Assembly: GCF_048066115.1 (NCBI RefSeq)
Contig: NZ_JBLTYX010000001.1
Location: 744,001 to 808,000, forward strand
Direction: 5' to 3'
Length of the DNA: 64,000 nt
Source of the DNA: Niveispirillum sp048066115
GTDB taxonomy: Bacteria > Pseudomonadota > Alphaproteobacteria > Azospirillales > Azospirillaceae
This document shows positions 25,475 to 35,456 of the stretch, one piece after another. Under the pieces are notes generated by a model. It was not told the origin of the DNA, ran no database searches, and saw only the letters and a list, made by a program, of their open reading frames with translations. How positions within the stretch are numbered: the stretch's first letter is position 1; every line of letters begins with the position of its first letter. A program made the translations under genes and the position numbers.

Positions 25475-27090
25475 GGTGTCGTCTCCTGAAGGGTGGGGTT
25501 GGTGCAGGTGAAGTTGGCTTCGTCGTCGGTCGACCCGCTGCCGGTCCAGCGCGCTACCTTGGGATAGGCACAGAGCGGGCGGGTGCGGACCGTCCTGGCC
25601 GGCATGCCCAGGAAGCCCAGATAATCATTGTCGAACTTGGTGGCCTTGATCCGCTCCGGTGCCGGCCCGCCCTGGCGCCAGGCATCCAAGGCACCGACCC
25701 CGTCGAACACGTTCGGCCCCGGCCCCGCCAGGCAGTGCGACACACCCGGCATCATGAACAGCCGCACGGATTTGCCGGCCTTGGCCCCGCTCGCCTTCAG
25801 CACCCGTTGATAATAATCGACGGTGTTCTGAGGCGGAATCGCGGCATCGCCATAGCCGTGATAGAGGATCAGCTTGCCGCCCTTGGCGAAGAAGGGCTTC
25901 AGGTCGGGATCATCGGCATTGATCTCGCCCTGCATGGCCAGGGCCTTGGCAAAATCGCTGTCCAGGCGGAAATCCCTGGTGCTCCAGTTCGGATCGCCAT
26001 GCACGAAATGGCGGTAGAATTCAGTGGAGAACTTGCCATGCTGCGCCGCCGGCCCGGTCAGCCACAGGTCCCAGGCGCCGGGCGTGGCCTCCATCCCCGG
26101 CATGTATCCGGGATAGAATTGCTTGCCCTTGCCGTCGACCGGCCCGCGATAGATCGCCCGCACGGCCTCCACCTGCGCCGCCGTCAGACAATCCGGCTGG
26201 TCACCCGCCTGGCAGGTCAGCACAGCAGGATCGAAATCGCAGCTGCGCGGATCGTCGATCACCCCGTCCACCACCCCGTCGCGCGCATCGCAGCGGGCCA
26301 GGGCCGCCTTCTGCAGCAAGGGCAGCTTGGCATTGGGCAGGCTGCTTTCCGGCTTGGCGAACGCCGCCCGGTCATTCATCGCCATCGCCGTGGCCAGCCG
26401 CGCCCAGGGGATGGCAGGCGCCCCGGCCAGGATGGCGTCGTAATCCTCGGGGAAGCGCTGCGCCTCCATCAGCGCCTCGCGCCCGCCATCGGAACAGCCA
26501 TGGAAATAGCTGGCATCCAGCGGGGACGGGTAATAGGCGGCGATGACGCGCTTGGCCGTGGCGGCGGCCAGATGGTTGGCCCGCCAGCCATAGTCGCGGA
26601 CCTTCTCCGGCTGGCCCGGCGCCCAGCTGGCATCCACGTCGGACTTGCCGACATGGCCCATGTCGCTGCCCACCGACGCATAGCCCTTGGCGATACCGCC
26701 GCGCATCACCAGCGATGGCACCTGCATATTGCTGCCGAAACCGCCATTGCCGGCCCCCAGCAGCTTGCCGTTCCAGGCACCCGCCTCGGGCAGCCAGACC
26801 TCCACCCGGATGGAGGATGACGGTGTCGGCGTCAGGCGTGCCTGCACGCGGCAGAAGGTGGTGGGTGCCGGCAGACCCATCTTGCCCTCGTCGGGCGTCA
26901 CCATCTTGCCGGCGGCGACGGACGCGGCCGTCTCGACCTTGCCATCGGCCAGCGTCAGGCCGGTCAGCCCCTCGCATTGCGCGATGCGCGGCGGTGGGGC
27001 CTGTTCGGGCTTGTGTTGGGCACAGCCCGCCATCAGAGCCGTCAGCGCCCCAAGGCCAATCAGCGTGGCCTTCGATGTCCTGTTTCTCAT
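25471..27090 (-). CDS. Tannase/feruloyl esterase family lipoprotein
   Basis: This serine esterase has 539 residues from the ATG at 27090, chosen because it overlaps the stop of the preceding gene (ATGA). A longer frame runs ten codons upstream. A lipobox ends ALMAGC (about C24). The family serine motif GCSDGG is in YFHGCSDGGREAL, and AGAPAIPW, the calcium-loop-like CDARDGVVDGVIDDPRSCDFDP and the terminal PGVSHCLAGPG catalytic histidine region are present. Members hydrolyse gallate or hydroxycinnamate esters. Its position among glycosidases suggests deacylation of plant phenolic glycosides. Confidence 0.9.
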   Translation of the reverse strand: MRNRTSKATLIGLGALTALMAGCAQHKPEQAPPPRIAQCEGLTGLTLADGKVETAASVAAGKMVTPDEGKMGLPAPTTFCRVQARLTPTPSSSIRVEVWLPEAGAWNGKLLGAGNGGFGSNMQVPSLVMRGGIAKGYASVGSDMGHVGKSDVDASWAPGQPEKVRDYGWRANHLAAATAKRVIAAYYPSPLDASYFHGCSDGGREALMEAQRFPEDYDAILAGAPAIPWARLATAMAMNDRAAFAKPESSLPNAKLPLLQKAALARCDARDGVVDGVIDDPRSCDFDPAVLTCQAGDQPDCLTAAQVEAVRAIYRGPVDGKGKQFYPGYMPGMEATPGAWDLWLTGPAAQHGKFSTEFYRHFVHGDPNWSTRDFRLDSDFAKALAMQGEINADDPDLKPFFAKGGKLILYHGYGDAAIPPQNTVDYYQRVLKASGAKAGKSVRLFMMPGVSHCLAGPGPNVFDGVGALDAWRQGGPAPERIKATKFDNDYLGFLGMPARTVRTRPLCAYPKVARWTGSGSTDDEANFTCTNPTLQETTP

Positions 27091-27977
27091 TTCGACAACA
27101 ATCCCTTGGCGTCGAGCCATTGCTGCAAGCGCGCCGTCCAGGCGTCGGTCGGCTTGCCCTGTTGTTTCATGCCGAACCCATGGCCCCCGGCGGGGTAGGT
27201 GGCCTGTTCCACCTCCAGCCCCGCCGCGCGCCAGGCCGCGGCCAGACGGTCGGTATCCTTGACGGAGATGGTGTCATCCCCCGCCACGACCGTGAAAAGC
27301 GGCGGGGCACCGGCCGGGGCCTGCAACGGATCGGGCAGCAGGCCCGGATAGATCGCCAGGACGAAATCCGGCCGGCTGGGCTTGTCCTGGCTCAGGATCG
27401 ACCAGACGGCCAGCGCCCCGCCGGCGGAAAAACCCATCAGCCCGATCCGATCCGGCTTCACCCCATATGTCGCGGCCTTCTCCCGGACATGGCGCACCGC
27501 CTGCTGCCCGTCGGCGATGACCAGGGGGCGCAGCGGCGCCAATGCCGCCACCATCTCGTCGCGCTTGGCGATGCGCTGGAACAGCTTGATCGCCACATCC
27601 TCGCCCGTGGGGATCAGGCGGTAGCGCAGGACGAAGGCGGTGACGCCCAGGCTGTTCAGCCATTTGGCGACCGCAATCCCCTCATTCTCGATGGACAGCA
27701 TGTGGAACCCGCCACCCGGCGCCACGATCACCGACGTGCCGTTGGGCTTGGCCGGCTGGAAGACCAGCAGCGACGGGGTGGAGACATTGCGGGTGATGGT
27801 GCCGAACGGTATCCGGTCCTCCGTCACCTCCGGCGGCATGTCGGCGATGGCGCCGGGCACGCCCTGGGGCCAGAGCGGCACGGACGTGCCGTCGGAAAGG
27901 GTGACGGTCTTGGCGCAGCCGGCCAGCAGCAGGCCCAGGCTGCCGATCAGGACAAGGCGGCGGGAGAAGTTCCTCAT
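27087..27977 (-). CDS. Alpha/beta hydrolase lipoprotein (acetyl/feruloyl esterase-like)
   Basis: This 296-residue hydrolase has a lipoprotein signal (GLLLAGC, C21), an oxyanion-hole APGGGFH near residue 87, the nucleophile motif GFSAGG, an aspartate in VVAGDDTIS and the final histidine in YPAGGHGFG. The layout matches the xylan acetylesterase/BD-FAE-like group of lipase-family enzymes. It overlaps the carboxylesterase and tannase-like genes by four bases at each side. It is probably a periplasmic deacylase acting with the other esterases; substrate choice is inferred from context only. Confidence 0.85.
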   Translation of the reverse strand: MRNFSRRLVLIGSLGLLLAGCAKTVTLSDGTSVPLWPQGVPGAIADMPPEVTEDRIPFGTITRNVSTPSLLVFQPAKPNGTSVIVAPGGGFHMLSIENEGIAVAKWLNSLGVTAFVLRYRLIPTGEDVAIKLFQRIAKRDEMVAALAPLRPLVIADGQQAVRHVREKAATYGVKPDRIGLMGFSAGGALAVWSILSQDKPSRPDFVLAIYPGLLPDPLQAPAGAPPLFTVVAGDDTISVKDTDRLAAAWRAAGLEVEQATYPAGGHGFGMKQQGKPTDAWTARLQQWLDAKGLLSK

Positions 27978-29461
27978 GGCGTGGCATCCCGTGCGGCGGC
28001 GATGGTATCGATCACCGGTTCGGCGGCGGAAACGGTCCTGGTCTCGACCCCGATGGACAGCATCTGCGGTGCCCCCGCCGCATAGCGCGGCCAGGTGGGC
28101 AGGCCGCCGCCATTGGGATCACCATTCCTGGCGAAGCGGGTCCAGAGATCGCCCATCAGCGCGGCGGCGGCTTGGTCCGCTGGCGTCGGCTTGACGTCGG
28201 TCTGATCAAGCGTGCCGAAATGGAAGGGCATGTCGGTGGCATGGCCGGCCCCGCTGCCCTCCTCCCGCTTGGCCTCGGCGACATAGCCGAAACGATAGAG
28301 CCAGGTGGGCGCCCCGGTGGCCGCATGGCGCTTGGCCAGGGCCACGGACGGTTCCACGAACACCACATCGCTGGCGATGGCGCGGCGCATGGCGCTGTCG
28401 GAGCCATAGGCGGCGCGCACCGCCGCCTTGTTCGGCTCCACCGCCTTCTCATGCGGCCCGTTCAGGAACATGCGGAAGATCGAGGGCACGAAGCTGAACT
28501 CGTCATCATTCGCCCCGATGATCAGGGGTATCCTCGCCTCCGCACCGGCCGTGAAGGCCGGCACCGGATCGCCCTGCAGGATGCGCCCGTCGTTCAGTGG
28601 GCCGGACCAGGTCTTTTCCTCCTTGTCCAGCAGGGTGATGCCGCCGCGCACCTTGTCCGCCGGCAGGACGCGCAGCCCCGCCAGCCCATCCTTGACGCCC
28701 ACATCCTTGGCAAAGGCCACCCCCTTGGCCTCCGCCTCGGCCAGGGCGGGCCAGCGGTCGCGCCCACCGCCAGAGATCACCACCGCCTTGTGGAACAGGC
28801 CGCGTGCCGGTAGCGCCGTCATCAGGCGGGAAACGGACTCACCCCCGGCAGACTCCCCGATCAGGGTGACATTGGCCGGGTCGCCACCGAACGAAGCGAT
28901 ATTGCGCCGGACCCATTGCAGGGCAGCAATCTGGTCCATGAAGCCCCAATTACCCGTCGGCCCCTCCCCGCTTTCGCGCGTCAGGTCGGGATGGGCGAAG
29001 AAGCCGAACCGGCCCAGCCGGTAATTGAAGGTCACGACCACCACGCCGCGCCGCGCCAGCCCCGCCCCGTCCATCACCGGGTTGGCCGCACTGTCGGTGA
29101 CGAAGCCGCCGCCCGGTATCCAGACCAGGACCGGTGCACCCTTCGTGCCCGGCGTCCAGACATTCAGGTAAAGGCAATCCTCGCTGGGCGTGACCGGCGA
29201 TTTCGATCCCGGCAGCGGGTTCTGCATGCAGTCGGAACCGAACCTGTCCGCCTGCCGCACCCCCTGCCACGATACGGCCGGCACCGGTGCTCGCCAGCGC
29301 AACTCCCCCACCGGCGGGGCGGCATAGGGGATGCCCTTGAACGCGGTGATGCCATTGGCCGCCACGCCCTGAAGCAGGCCGCTTTCCACCTTCACCTCGG
29401 TCGCGAACGATGCGGTGCTCAGCAGAAGGGCCGCCAGGGCCAGGAAGAAAGGGCGTCTCAT
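27974..29461 (-). CDS. Type B carboxylesterase
   Basis: This 495-residue secreted carboxylesterase has a signal peptide (about 1-20, ending ASFA). It shows the family segments FKGIPYAAPPVGELRWRAP, EDCLYLNVWTP and IPGGGF, the serine motif GESAGG, and a catalytic histidine in GAGHATDMPF. It hydrolyses carboxylic esters in the periplasm or outside the cell. It is the third gene of the operon, with four-base overlaps to the rhamnosidase and the esterase lipoprotein genes. It is the third esterase of unrelated sequence in one operon, which suggests a heavily acylated substrate. Confidence 0.9.
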   Translation of the reverse strand: MRRPFFLALAALLLSTASFATEVKVESGLLQGVAANGITAFKGIPYAAPPVGELRWRAPVPAVSWQGVRQADRFGSDCMQNPLPGSKSPVTPSEDCLYLNVWTPGTKGAPVLVWIPGGGFVTDSAANPVMDGAGLARRGVVVVTFNYRLGRFGFFAHPDLTRESGEGPTGNWGFMDQIAALQWVRRNIASFGGDPANVTLIGESAGGESVSRLMTALPARGLFHKAVVISGGGRDRWPALAEAEAKGVAFAKDVGVKDGLAGLRVLPADKVRGGITLLDKEEKTWSGPLNDGRILQGDPVPAFTAGAEARIPLIIGANDDEFSFVPSIFRMFLNGPHEKAVEPNKAAVRAAYGSDSAMRRAIASDVVFVEPSVALAKRHAATGAPTWLYRFGYVAEAKREEGSGAGHATDMPFHFGTLDQTDVKPTPADQAAAALMGDLWTRFARNGDPNGGGLPTWPRYAAGAPQMLSIGVETRTVSAAEPVIDTIAAARDATP

Positions 29462-32400
29462 GTGCCGCCTCCCGTGGTGAAAACATGCTTGCCCGGCCCG
29501 ACGCTGTAGATCGTGAACCGACCTTCCTCCCGCACCCGCACCGCCCCCTTGGGCAGGTCGCGCACGGGGCCGAAGCGGTTGGGCAGCCAGACCTCACCCA
29601 CCGTGTTGGGTGGTATCTCCACCGTCAGGGACAGCGCCCCCTTGGCCACGCGCCACGCGCTGGAGGCAAGGCCATGGACGGTGCGCATGCTGGCCTCCGC
29701 CCATTCCAGCCCGTCGGGGATTTCCGGCCGGACCAGCACCTGCTTGTAGCCGGGGCCGCCGGGCCGCAACCCGGCCAGCCGCGTGCGCATCCAGTCGCCG
29801 ATGGACGAGAAATAATGATGGTCGCGCGACCGGCTCTCCAGGCTCCAGCTCTCGAACAGGGTCTGGTGGCCATTCTCGATCCACCAGCCCCAGCCCGGCT
29901 CGTCCCGGCGCGTCGCCAGCCGGTAGGCCAGATCGGCATAGCCATGATCGCTCAGCACCGGCAGCAGATAGCGGGTGCCGAACACGCCGGTGCGCAGCCC
30001 GTTCTTCTCCGCATCCGTGGCGATGGTGGCGGCCACGGCGGCTTCGCGCCCGTCCGGCACCATGCCGAAGGCCAGCGGCAGCACATTCTGGATCTGGGTG
30101 GGGCCGGCGGCCACACCCTTGGCATCCACCGTGCGGTACCAGCCATTGGCTGCGTCCCAATAACGCTTGTTGTAGGCGCCCCGGATCGCCTCGGCCAACG
30201 CCCGATACCGCTCCGCATCCTCCCCCTTGCCGATCACCGCCGAACTGCGCGACAGCAGGTCGGCCTCATGGAAGAAGTACGCGGCGGTGACGGCATCGAT
30301 GCCCCCGCCACGGGCATTCAGGATGTCCAGCGGCCCGGGCGGGCTCCATTCCGACAGCCCCATGCGCCCGCGATAATCCGGAGCCTTGAAGATGGTCGCG
30401 GTGTAATCCACCAACCGCTTCTGCATCTCATGGTTTTCCGCCAGGATGCCCGTATCGCCATAGGCCTCGTACATCTCCCAGGGCAGGATCATCGCCGCCA
30501 CGTCCCAGGGCGGTGTCGGCCCCCAGATCAGGTTCCAACCGGGCGTGTCCTGATAGCCATAGAAGGGTGTCGTCGGCACCACCTCCGGCAATTCGCCACT
30601 CTCGGCCTGGGCATCGCGGAAATCGGCCAGCCATTTGGTGAAGACCCGCGCCACATCCAGGCTGCGCACCGCCATCCCGGCCGATGCCTGGGCATCGCCG
30701 GTCCAGCCATTCTTCTCGAAGGTGGGCGTATCGGTCAGGAAGCCGTGCAGATTGTTCAGGATGGTGGCGCGTGCCGCCGCGTCGATCTTGCCCAGCAGCG
30801 GATCGGCACAGGCGAAGCTGCCCGTATCGGCCACGTCCGAATGCACGATCTCGGCCGTCAGCGTATCGGCCCCCGGTCTGCCCGCCAGCCCCTCCACCTG
30901 CACATAGCGGAACCCGGCATAGGAGAAACGTGGCGTCCAGCGCTCCGTGCCCATCCCCGCCAGCGTATAGCGATAGGTCTGAAGCTGGGCATTGATCAGG
31001 CCGGAGGCGGGCACCACCTCACCGTTCTTGTCCAGCTTCTCACTGGCGACCAGGGAGATGGTGGACCCGCGCGGACCCGACGCGGACAGCACAGGCAAGC
31101 CGGCGATGATGCGCCCGAAATCATAGACATGAACGCCCGGCCGCACTTCCTTGACCGACACGGGCTTCAGGCTGGATACGGGTGCGATGGGTTCGGCATT
31201 GGCGAAATCGATCCGCCCCGCCGGCCCGTCCACCACCCGCACCACGCCCGCCTTGTCCCAATCCTCGGGCACCAGCCGGGCATCATAGCGTTCACCGCGA
31301 TAGATGCTGTCGGACAGGGTTGGGCCAGGCTGCGCGCGCCATTCGCCATCGCTGGCGATCTTCTGGCGGCTGCCATCGGCGAATTCCACCTCGATCAGCG
31401 CCTTCAGCGCCGGATCGCCATGCCAGGGCGCCTTGTGGAAATACCATTCATTGGGATCGGTGACCCCGTACCAGCCGCGCCCCAGCTCCGCCCCCATAAC
31501 GTTCGCACCGGGCTTCAGCCGGTCGGTGATGTCCAGCGCATGGGCCAGCACCCGCTTGTCATAGGCGGTGAAACCCACGCCCAGGGCACTGCCCCCCACC
31601 GCCGCTCCGTTCAGGGACAGCAGCGGCATGCCGGCCCCGGCCCAATAAAGCCGAGCCCGGGCGATCTTCTTTGCCGGCAGGGTGAATTCACGGCGCAGCA
31701 GCGGGGCCGGCGCCTCCATGGACAGGACGATATCGATGGACGGCACTCCGGCCGCGACCAGCAAGCCATCCGTCCCCACCGAACCACCGGTGAAGGGATT
31801 GTCATTGGCGGTAAACCCGGTTTCCACGCCCGGCGCCCCGCTGCCCGTCACCTTGACGCGATGGATGATGGCGGCCTCGGCCTGCTTCGCGGTGAAGCCC
31901 ACCGTGCCATGGGCATGGCTCGCATCACTGATCGACGCCACCTCCACCCCGTCCAGCAGAGTGGTGATGCGCGCCCCCTGCGCCCGGATAACCAGGCGCC
32001 GCCGCTGGTCCTTCAGCGGCCCGCCGGCCAGAGCAACCCGGCCCAGCTCCGTGCTTTTCATACCCCCGCTCTTGCCGTCGGTATAGCGGCGCACGGACTG
32101 GATCAGGACCGGGCCATCCTTGCTGTCGGACAGGGTCCAGACATAGGCGTCGCCATATTTCTTCCCCGACCCCTGCGCCCGGAACAGGATGTCCAGCGCC
32201 GGCCCCTTGAGGGTCAGGTCGATTTCCAGCTCCAGGTCGCGCCAGTCATGCACCACCTGTTCCGGCCCGGCGATCCAGGACGCCCCCCAGAGGTCCGGCG
32301 ACAGCAGCCCCATCTCCCACCAGTCGGGCCGGCTCCAGCCGCCGGGTTTCCCGGCCGCATCCCAGACCATGACCTGCCACCAGTAGCGCCTGGCCGATGC

Positions 32401-32700
32401 CAGGGCCGGGCCGGCATAGGCGATCTGGACATTGCCATCGCCGGTCACCTTGCCGCTGTCCCAGACCAGCGGCCCCGCTTCCAGGGCAGCCGGACTTTCC
32501 GCCGCCCGGATGCGATAGGCCGACTGGCGCGCCACGGGCGACAGCCAGGCCAGACGGGGTGCCGCCTCGTCCAGGCCCAGGGGGCGGGCGGCATATTCCA
32601 CCCGCATCCCGTCCGGCACGCCGGGCCCGGCACAGCCGGTCACCAGCGTCAGGATCATCAGGCAACCGGCGCGGTGTGCCCATCCTCCCATCGCCGCCAT
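29458..32700 (-). CDS. Alpha-L-rhamnosidase (GH78)
   Basis: This 1080-residue lipoprotein (lipobox LVTGC about residues 19-23) belongs to bacterial alpha-L-rhamnosidases. The N-terminal Fn3-like module has YRIRAAESP and WDSGKV. Middle carbohydrate-binding domains include RLYWAGAGMPLLSLNG, GRGWYG and VYDFGRIIAGL. The (alpha/alpha)6 catalytic domain has EKNGWTGDAQ, MGLSEWSPPG and a C-terminal SSIGDWMRTRLAGLR. It should release terminal L-rhamnose from plant glycosides or pectin side chains. It begins 3 bases after the TonB receptor stop. An ATG three codons later (32691) is an alternative start. Confidence 0.92.
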   Translation of the reverse strand: MAAMGGWAHRAGCLMILTLVTGCAGPGVPDGMRVEYAARPLGLDEAAPRLAWLSPVARQSAYRIRAAESPAALEAGPLVWDSGKVTGDGNVQIAYAGPALASARRYWWQVMVWDAAGKPGGWSRPDWWEMGLLSPDLWGASWIAGPEQVVHDWRDLELEIDLTLKGPALDILFRAQGSGKKYGDAYVWTLSDSKDGPVLIQSVRRYTDGKSGGMKSTELGRVALAGGPLKDQRRRLVIRAQGARITTLLDGVEVASISDASHAHGTVGFTAKQAEAAIIHRVKVTGSGAPGVETGFTANDNPFTGGSVGTDGLLVAAGVPSIDIVLSMEAPAPLLRREFTLPAKKIARARLYWAGAGMPLLSLNGAAVGGSALGVGFTAYDKRVLAHALDITDRLKPGANVMGAELGRGWYGVTDPNEWYFHKAPWHGDPALKALIEVEFADGSRQKIASDGEWRAQPGPTLSDSIYRGERYDARLVPEDWDKAGVVRVVDGPAGRIDFANAEPIAPVSSLKPVSVKEVRPGVHVYDFGRIIAGLPVLSASGPRGSTISLVASEKLDKNGEVVPASGLINAQLQTYRYTLAGMGTERWTPRFSYAGFRYVQVEGLAGRPGADTLTAEIVHSDVADTGSFACADPLLGKIDAAARATILNNLHGFLTDTPTFEKNGWTGDAQASAGMAVRSLDVARVFTKWLADFRDAQAESGELPEVVPTTPFYGYQDTPGWNLIWGPTPPWDVAAMILPWEMYEAYGDTGILAENHEMQKRLVDYTATIFKAPDYRGRMGLSEWSPPGPLDILNARGGGIDAVTAAYFFHEADLLSRSSAVIGKGEDAERYRALAEAIRGAYNKRYWDAANGWYRTVDAKGVAAGPTQIQNVLPLAFGMVPDGREAAVAATIATDAEKNGLRTGVFGTRYLLPVLSDHGYADLAYRLATRRDEPGWGWWIENGHQTLFESWSLESRSRDHHYFSSIGDWMRTRLAGLRPGGPGYKQVLVRPEIPDGLEWAEASMRTVHGLASSAWRVAKGALSLTVEIPPNTVGEVWLPNRFGPVRDLPKGAVRVREEGRFTIYSVGPGKHVFTTGGGT

Positions 32701-32702
32701 CC

Positions 32703-35336
32703 TCAGAAGCTCGCCCGCAGGCCGACGGAGGCCATCCGCCCCAACGTGCCGCCATTGGTGTAGCCGGGGACGGCATTGAAATAGGGCGGGTCCTTGTCGA
32801 ACAGGTTCTCGACATTGAAGGTCACCGACACCCCCTCGGCCAGGGCGGAGAGGTCATAGGCGGCGAACAGGTCGATAGTATTGAAGGCACCGATGCTGGT
32901 CTGGTTGGGCACGCCCAGGATCGGATAGCTGTCGCGGTGGTTCCACGACACCCGCCCCGTCACCTCGCCCACCTGCGCGCCCAGGCTGGCGACCAGGGCC
33001 AGACGCCCGGTGCCGTTCTTCAGGTCGTTGCTGAAGGCGCCACCCTTCACCGCCTGGGTCTTGCGATTCAGCGTATAGGTGCCGGAAACTTTCCCGCTGA
33101 TCACGCCGAAATCCGTGCGGTGCTGGTAATCGACCTCGAAATCCAGGCCGTCCGTATGGATGGCCCCCAGATTGTTGCGCCGCGCGTCGAACAGCACATA
33201 GGGCGAGGAGAAGGCGTACAAGGCCGGCAGGCTGGGTACCCCATCGATGCGCAGGCTGCCCGCCGCCGCCAGGGCCTGCTGCAGGGTCGGGTTCAGGATG
33301 AAATAGCTGGCGAAATTCGGATCGGAATAGATCTGCGGCGTCAGGACGGGCGCCAGACCGATGGCATCGGTGAATTTCACGTTGAAGTAGGTGGCGCTGA
33401 CCCGCAGGCCCTTCAGACCGTCAGGCTGGAAATCGGCACCCAACGACCAGGTATCGGCGGTTTCCGGCTTCAGGTTCTGATTGCCGCCAGCCAGCACGAT
33501 GGTCGGGCGCAGCAGGTCGGTGAAGGGGCTGCCCGGCTTGCGGTTGGGGGCAAACAAAACCACCTGCACCCGGCTGTCCACGGAATTGCCCAGATCGGCC
33601 AGACTTGGCGCATGAAACGAGGTGCCGTAATTGGCCCTGATTGTCAGGTCCTTCACCGGCCGGTAATTCATGGCGATCTTGGAATTGGTGGTGCCGCCGA
33701 CATCGCTGTAATCATCGTGGCGCACGGAGCCGGACAGTTCCAGCCCATAGACCCCGTCGACCCGGTTGGGCGCGCCGACCAGCGGCACATGCAGTTCACC
33801 GAATACCGACTTCACATTGCGGTCGGCCTTGCCGCGCGAAATGCTGGTGGGCGCACCGGCCGGGCCGCTGCCGATCATGCTGTCGATATCGTCGTAATGG
33901 TATTCGGCCACCGCCGCCGCCCGCACCTCGCCACCGGGGATGCTGAACAGCGGCCCGTCGAACACGGCGCGCACTTCCGCCAGTTGCTGCGTGGCACGGC
34001 CCAGATTCTCGTAATCATCGATCAGGGCCAGCAAGGCCGGGTTGCTGGCGGCAAGGTTGTAGGGGTTCAGCGCCGTGGCCGTACTCGTGCCGTTCAGCGC
34101 CTGGGTAGCCAGCGTGCTGTTGATCTGGCCGTCCCTGGTGCGGTTCTTCGACCTTCCCAGATTGCCGACCAGCCGCAATTGCCATTCCCCGCCCAGATCG
34201 ACATCCAGCTCCGGCGTCACGCCATAGGATTCGAAATAGCCGTTGGCGACATTGCTGGGCCCGAAGACACTGTCGAAATTGACCGCCACGTCATGGGAGG
34301 TCTCATTGCCGATGGGCCGGAAATACGGGTTCAAAAGGGAAACCGTACCGCTCAGGGTCGATTGTGAGGTGCGGGTGACGGTGTCGCGCGACGACCAGTA
34401 ACCGGTGGCGGAGAAATCCACGCCGTCGGTAATCTCCTGCACCAGCCCGCCGAAGAAGCTGTGCCGCTCCTCACGCGGATAAAGGTCGGCATAGTCGGTC
34501 TGGTCGCAGCGATTGACGGAGCCGGCCGTGCGGTTCGGCAGGGCGAACGGCACGCCGCCCAGCAGGATATTGCCCGGCGTGCAGGCCGTGCCCCGGAAAT
34601 CGCTGCCACCCTGCGCCGTCAGGTCGGCGGTGACGAAATCGCGGTCGATGCCCAGGACATTGTCATGCCAGGCATAGGAATAAGACAGCCACGCCGACCC
34701 CGATCCCCAATCATTGCCGCCGATCAGGTTGGCTTCGGCACTCTGGTAATCGGCCGCCCTTCCATAGCGGGCATTGGCGGCCACACCGTTGAAACGCGGC
34801 CGGGTGATGAAATTGATCACGCCGCCGATGGCGTCGGACCCGTAGATCGACGAACCGCCATCGGGTATCACCTCCACCCGCTCAATGGCGTCGGGCGGGA
34901 TGATGGAGGGATCGACGCTGGTCTGCAGGATGCCGGCCCCCACCAGCCGGTTGCCGTTCAGCAGGACCAGGGTGCTGGCCCCGCCGGACGCCGCCAGATT
35001 GCGGATATTGGGCCGCACGATGGGCAGGCCATAGCTGCCCTCGGCACGCGGGACGGTGCCGAAATTGCCGACCTGCGGGATCTGGGCCAGCAGATCGTTG
35101 CTGGAGGCGGCACCGGATGCCACCACATCCTCGCGCTGCACGGCGATGGCATTGGTGCCGATGGGGCCGACATTGCGGATCATCGTGCCGGTGACGATGA
35201 TCTCCTCCAGCAGCACCTCATCGGAGGCCGCCTGGGCATGGGCTGTCGTCGCGCACAGCGCCAAAAAGGAAACAGTCAGGGTCAGCCGGGCCGTGCGGGT
35301 GCACGTCCGACGCCAGATCGGATCAAAACCGCTCAT
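32703..35336 (-). CDS. TonB-dependent receptor heading the rhamnosidase operon
   Basis: This 877-residue outer-membrane receptor has a long signal peptide (about 1-34, ending AHAQA) and the plug start LLEEIIVTGTMIR. IERVEVIPDGGSSIYGSDAIGGVINFIT marks the plug of the larger carbohydrate-type receptors. It ends in a barrel with a terminal phenylalanine (GLRASF). GGGGAGG precedes the ATG. It is the first gene of a seven-gene operon with rhamnosidase, three esterases and a beta-glucosidase, so it probably imports the rhamnosylated, acylated glycoside those enzymes process. Confidence 0.93.
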   Translation of the reverse strand: MSGFDPIWRRTCTRTARLTLTVSFLALCATTAHAQAASDEVLLEEIIVTGTMIRNVGPIGTNAIAVQREDVVASGAASSNDLLAQIPQVGNFGTVPRAEGSYGLPIVRPNIRNLAASGGASTLVLLNGNRLVGAGILQTSVDPSIIPPDAIERVEVIPDGGSSIYGSDAIGGVINFITRPRFNGVAANARYGRAADYQSAEANLIGGNDWGSGSAWLSYSYAWHDNVLGIDRDFVTADLTAQGGSDFRGTACTPGNILLGGVPFALPNRTAGSVNRCDQTDYADLYPREERHSFFGGLVQEITDGVDFSATGYWSSRDTVTRTSQSTLSGTVSLLNPYFRPIGNETSHDVAVNFDSVFGPSNVANGYFESYGVTPELDVDLGGEWQLRLVGNLGRSKNRTRDGQINSTLATQALNGTSTATALNPYNLAASNPALLALIDDYENLGRATQQLAEVRAVFDGPLFSIPGGEVRAAAVAEYHYDDIDSMIGSGPAGAPTSISRGKADRNVKSVFGELHVPLVGAPNRVDGVYGLELSGSVRHDDYSDVGGTTNSKIAMNYRPVKDLTIRANYGTSFHAPSLADLGNSVDSRVQVVLFAPNRKPGSPFTDLLRPTIVLAGGNQNLKPETADTWSLGADFQPDGLKGLRVSATYFNVKFTDAIGLAPVLTPQIYSDPNFASYFILNPTLQQALAAAGSLRIDGVPSLPALYAFSSPYVLFDARRNNLGAIHTDGLDFEVDYQHRTDFGVISGKVSGTYTLNRKTQAVKGGAFSNDLKNGTGRLALVASLGAQVGEVTGRVSWNHRDSYPILGVPNQTSIGAFNTIDLFAAYDLSALAEGVSVTFNVENLFDKDPPYFNAVPGYTNGGTLGRMASVGLRASF

Positions 35337-35421
35337 CGATGTCCTCCCCGGGGCCGCGCCACCCGGTGGCAGCAGCCGGATCTTTCTTGATTTGCGCAGG
35401 GGCCCTACCCCTGTCAGGACC

Positions 35422-35437
35422 GGTATGTTGAGATACC
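35422..35437. promoter_or_regulatory. Inverted repeat just downstream of the predicted transcription start
   Basis: GGTAT and ATACC flank a six-base spacer. The element lies about 20 bases below the predicted -10, where a repressor roadblock site would act. No regulator gene for this operon is in the window. Confidence 0.35.
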
Positions 35438-35456
35438 TGTCGTCCTTCGTTGCTGA

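Noticed and set aside
29410..32763. 1117-codon open frame opposite the rhamnosidase gene
   Set aside because: Shadow frame with biased composition; the minus strand encodes a full GH78 protein with recognisable motifs.
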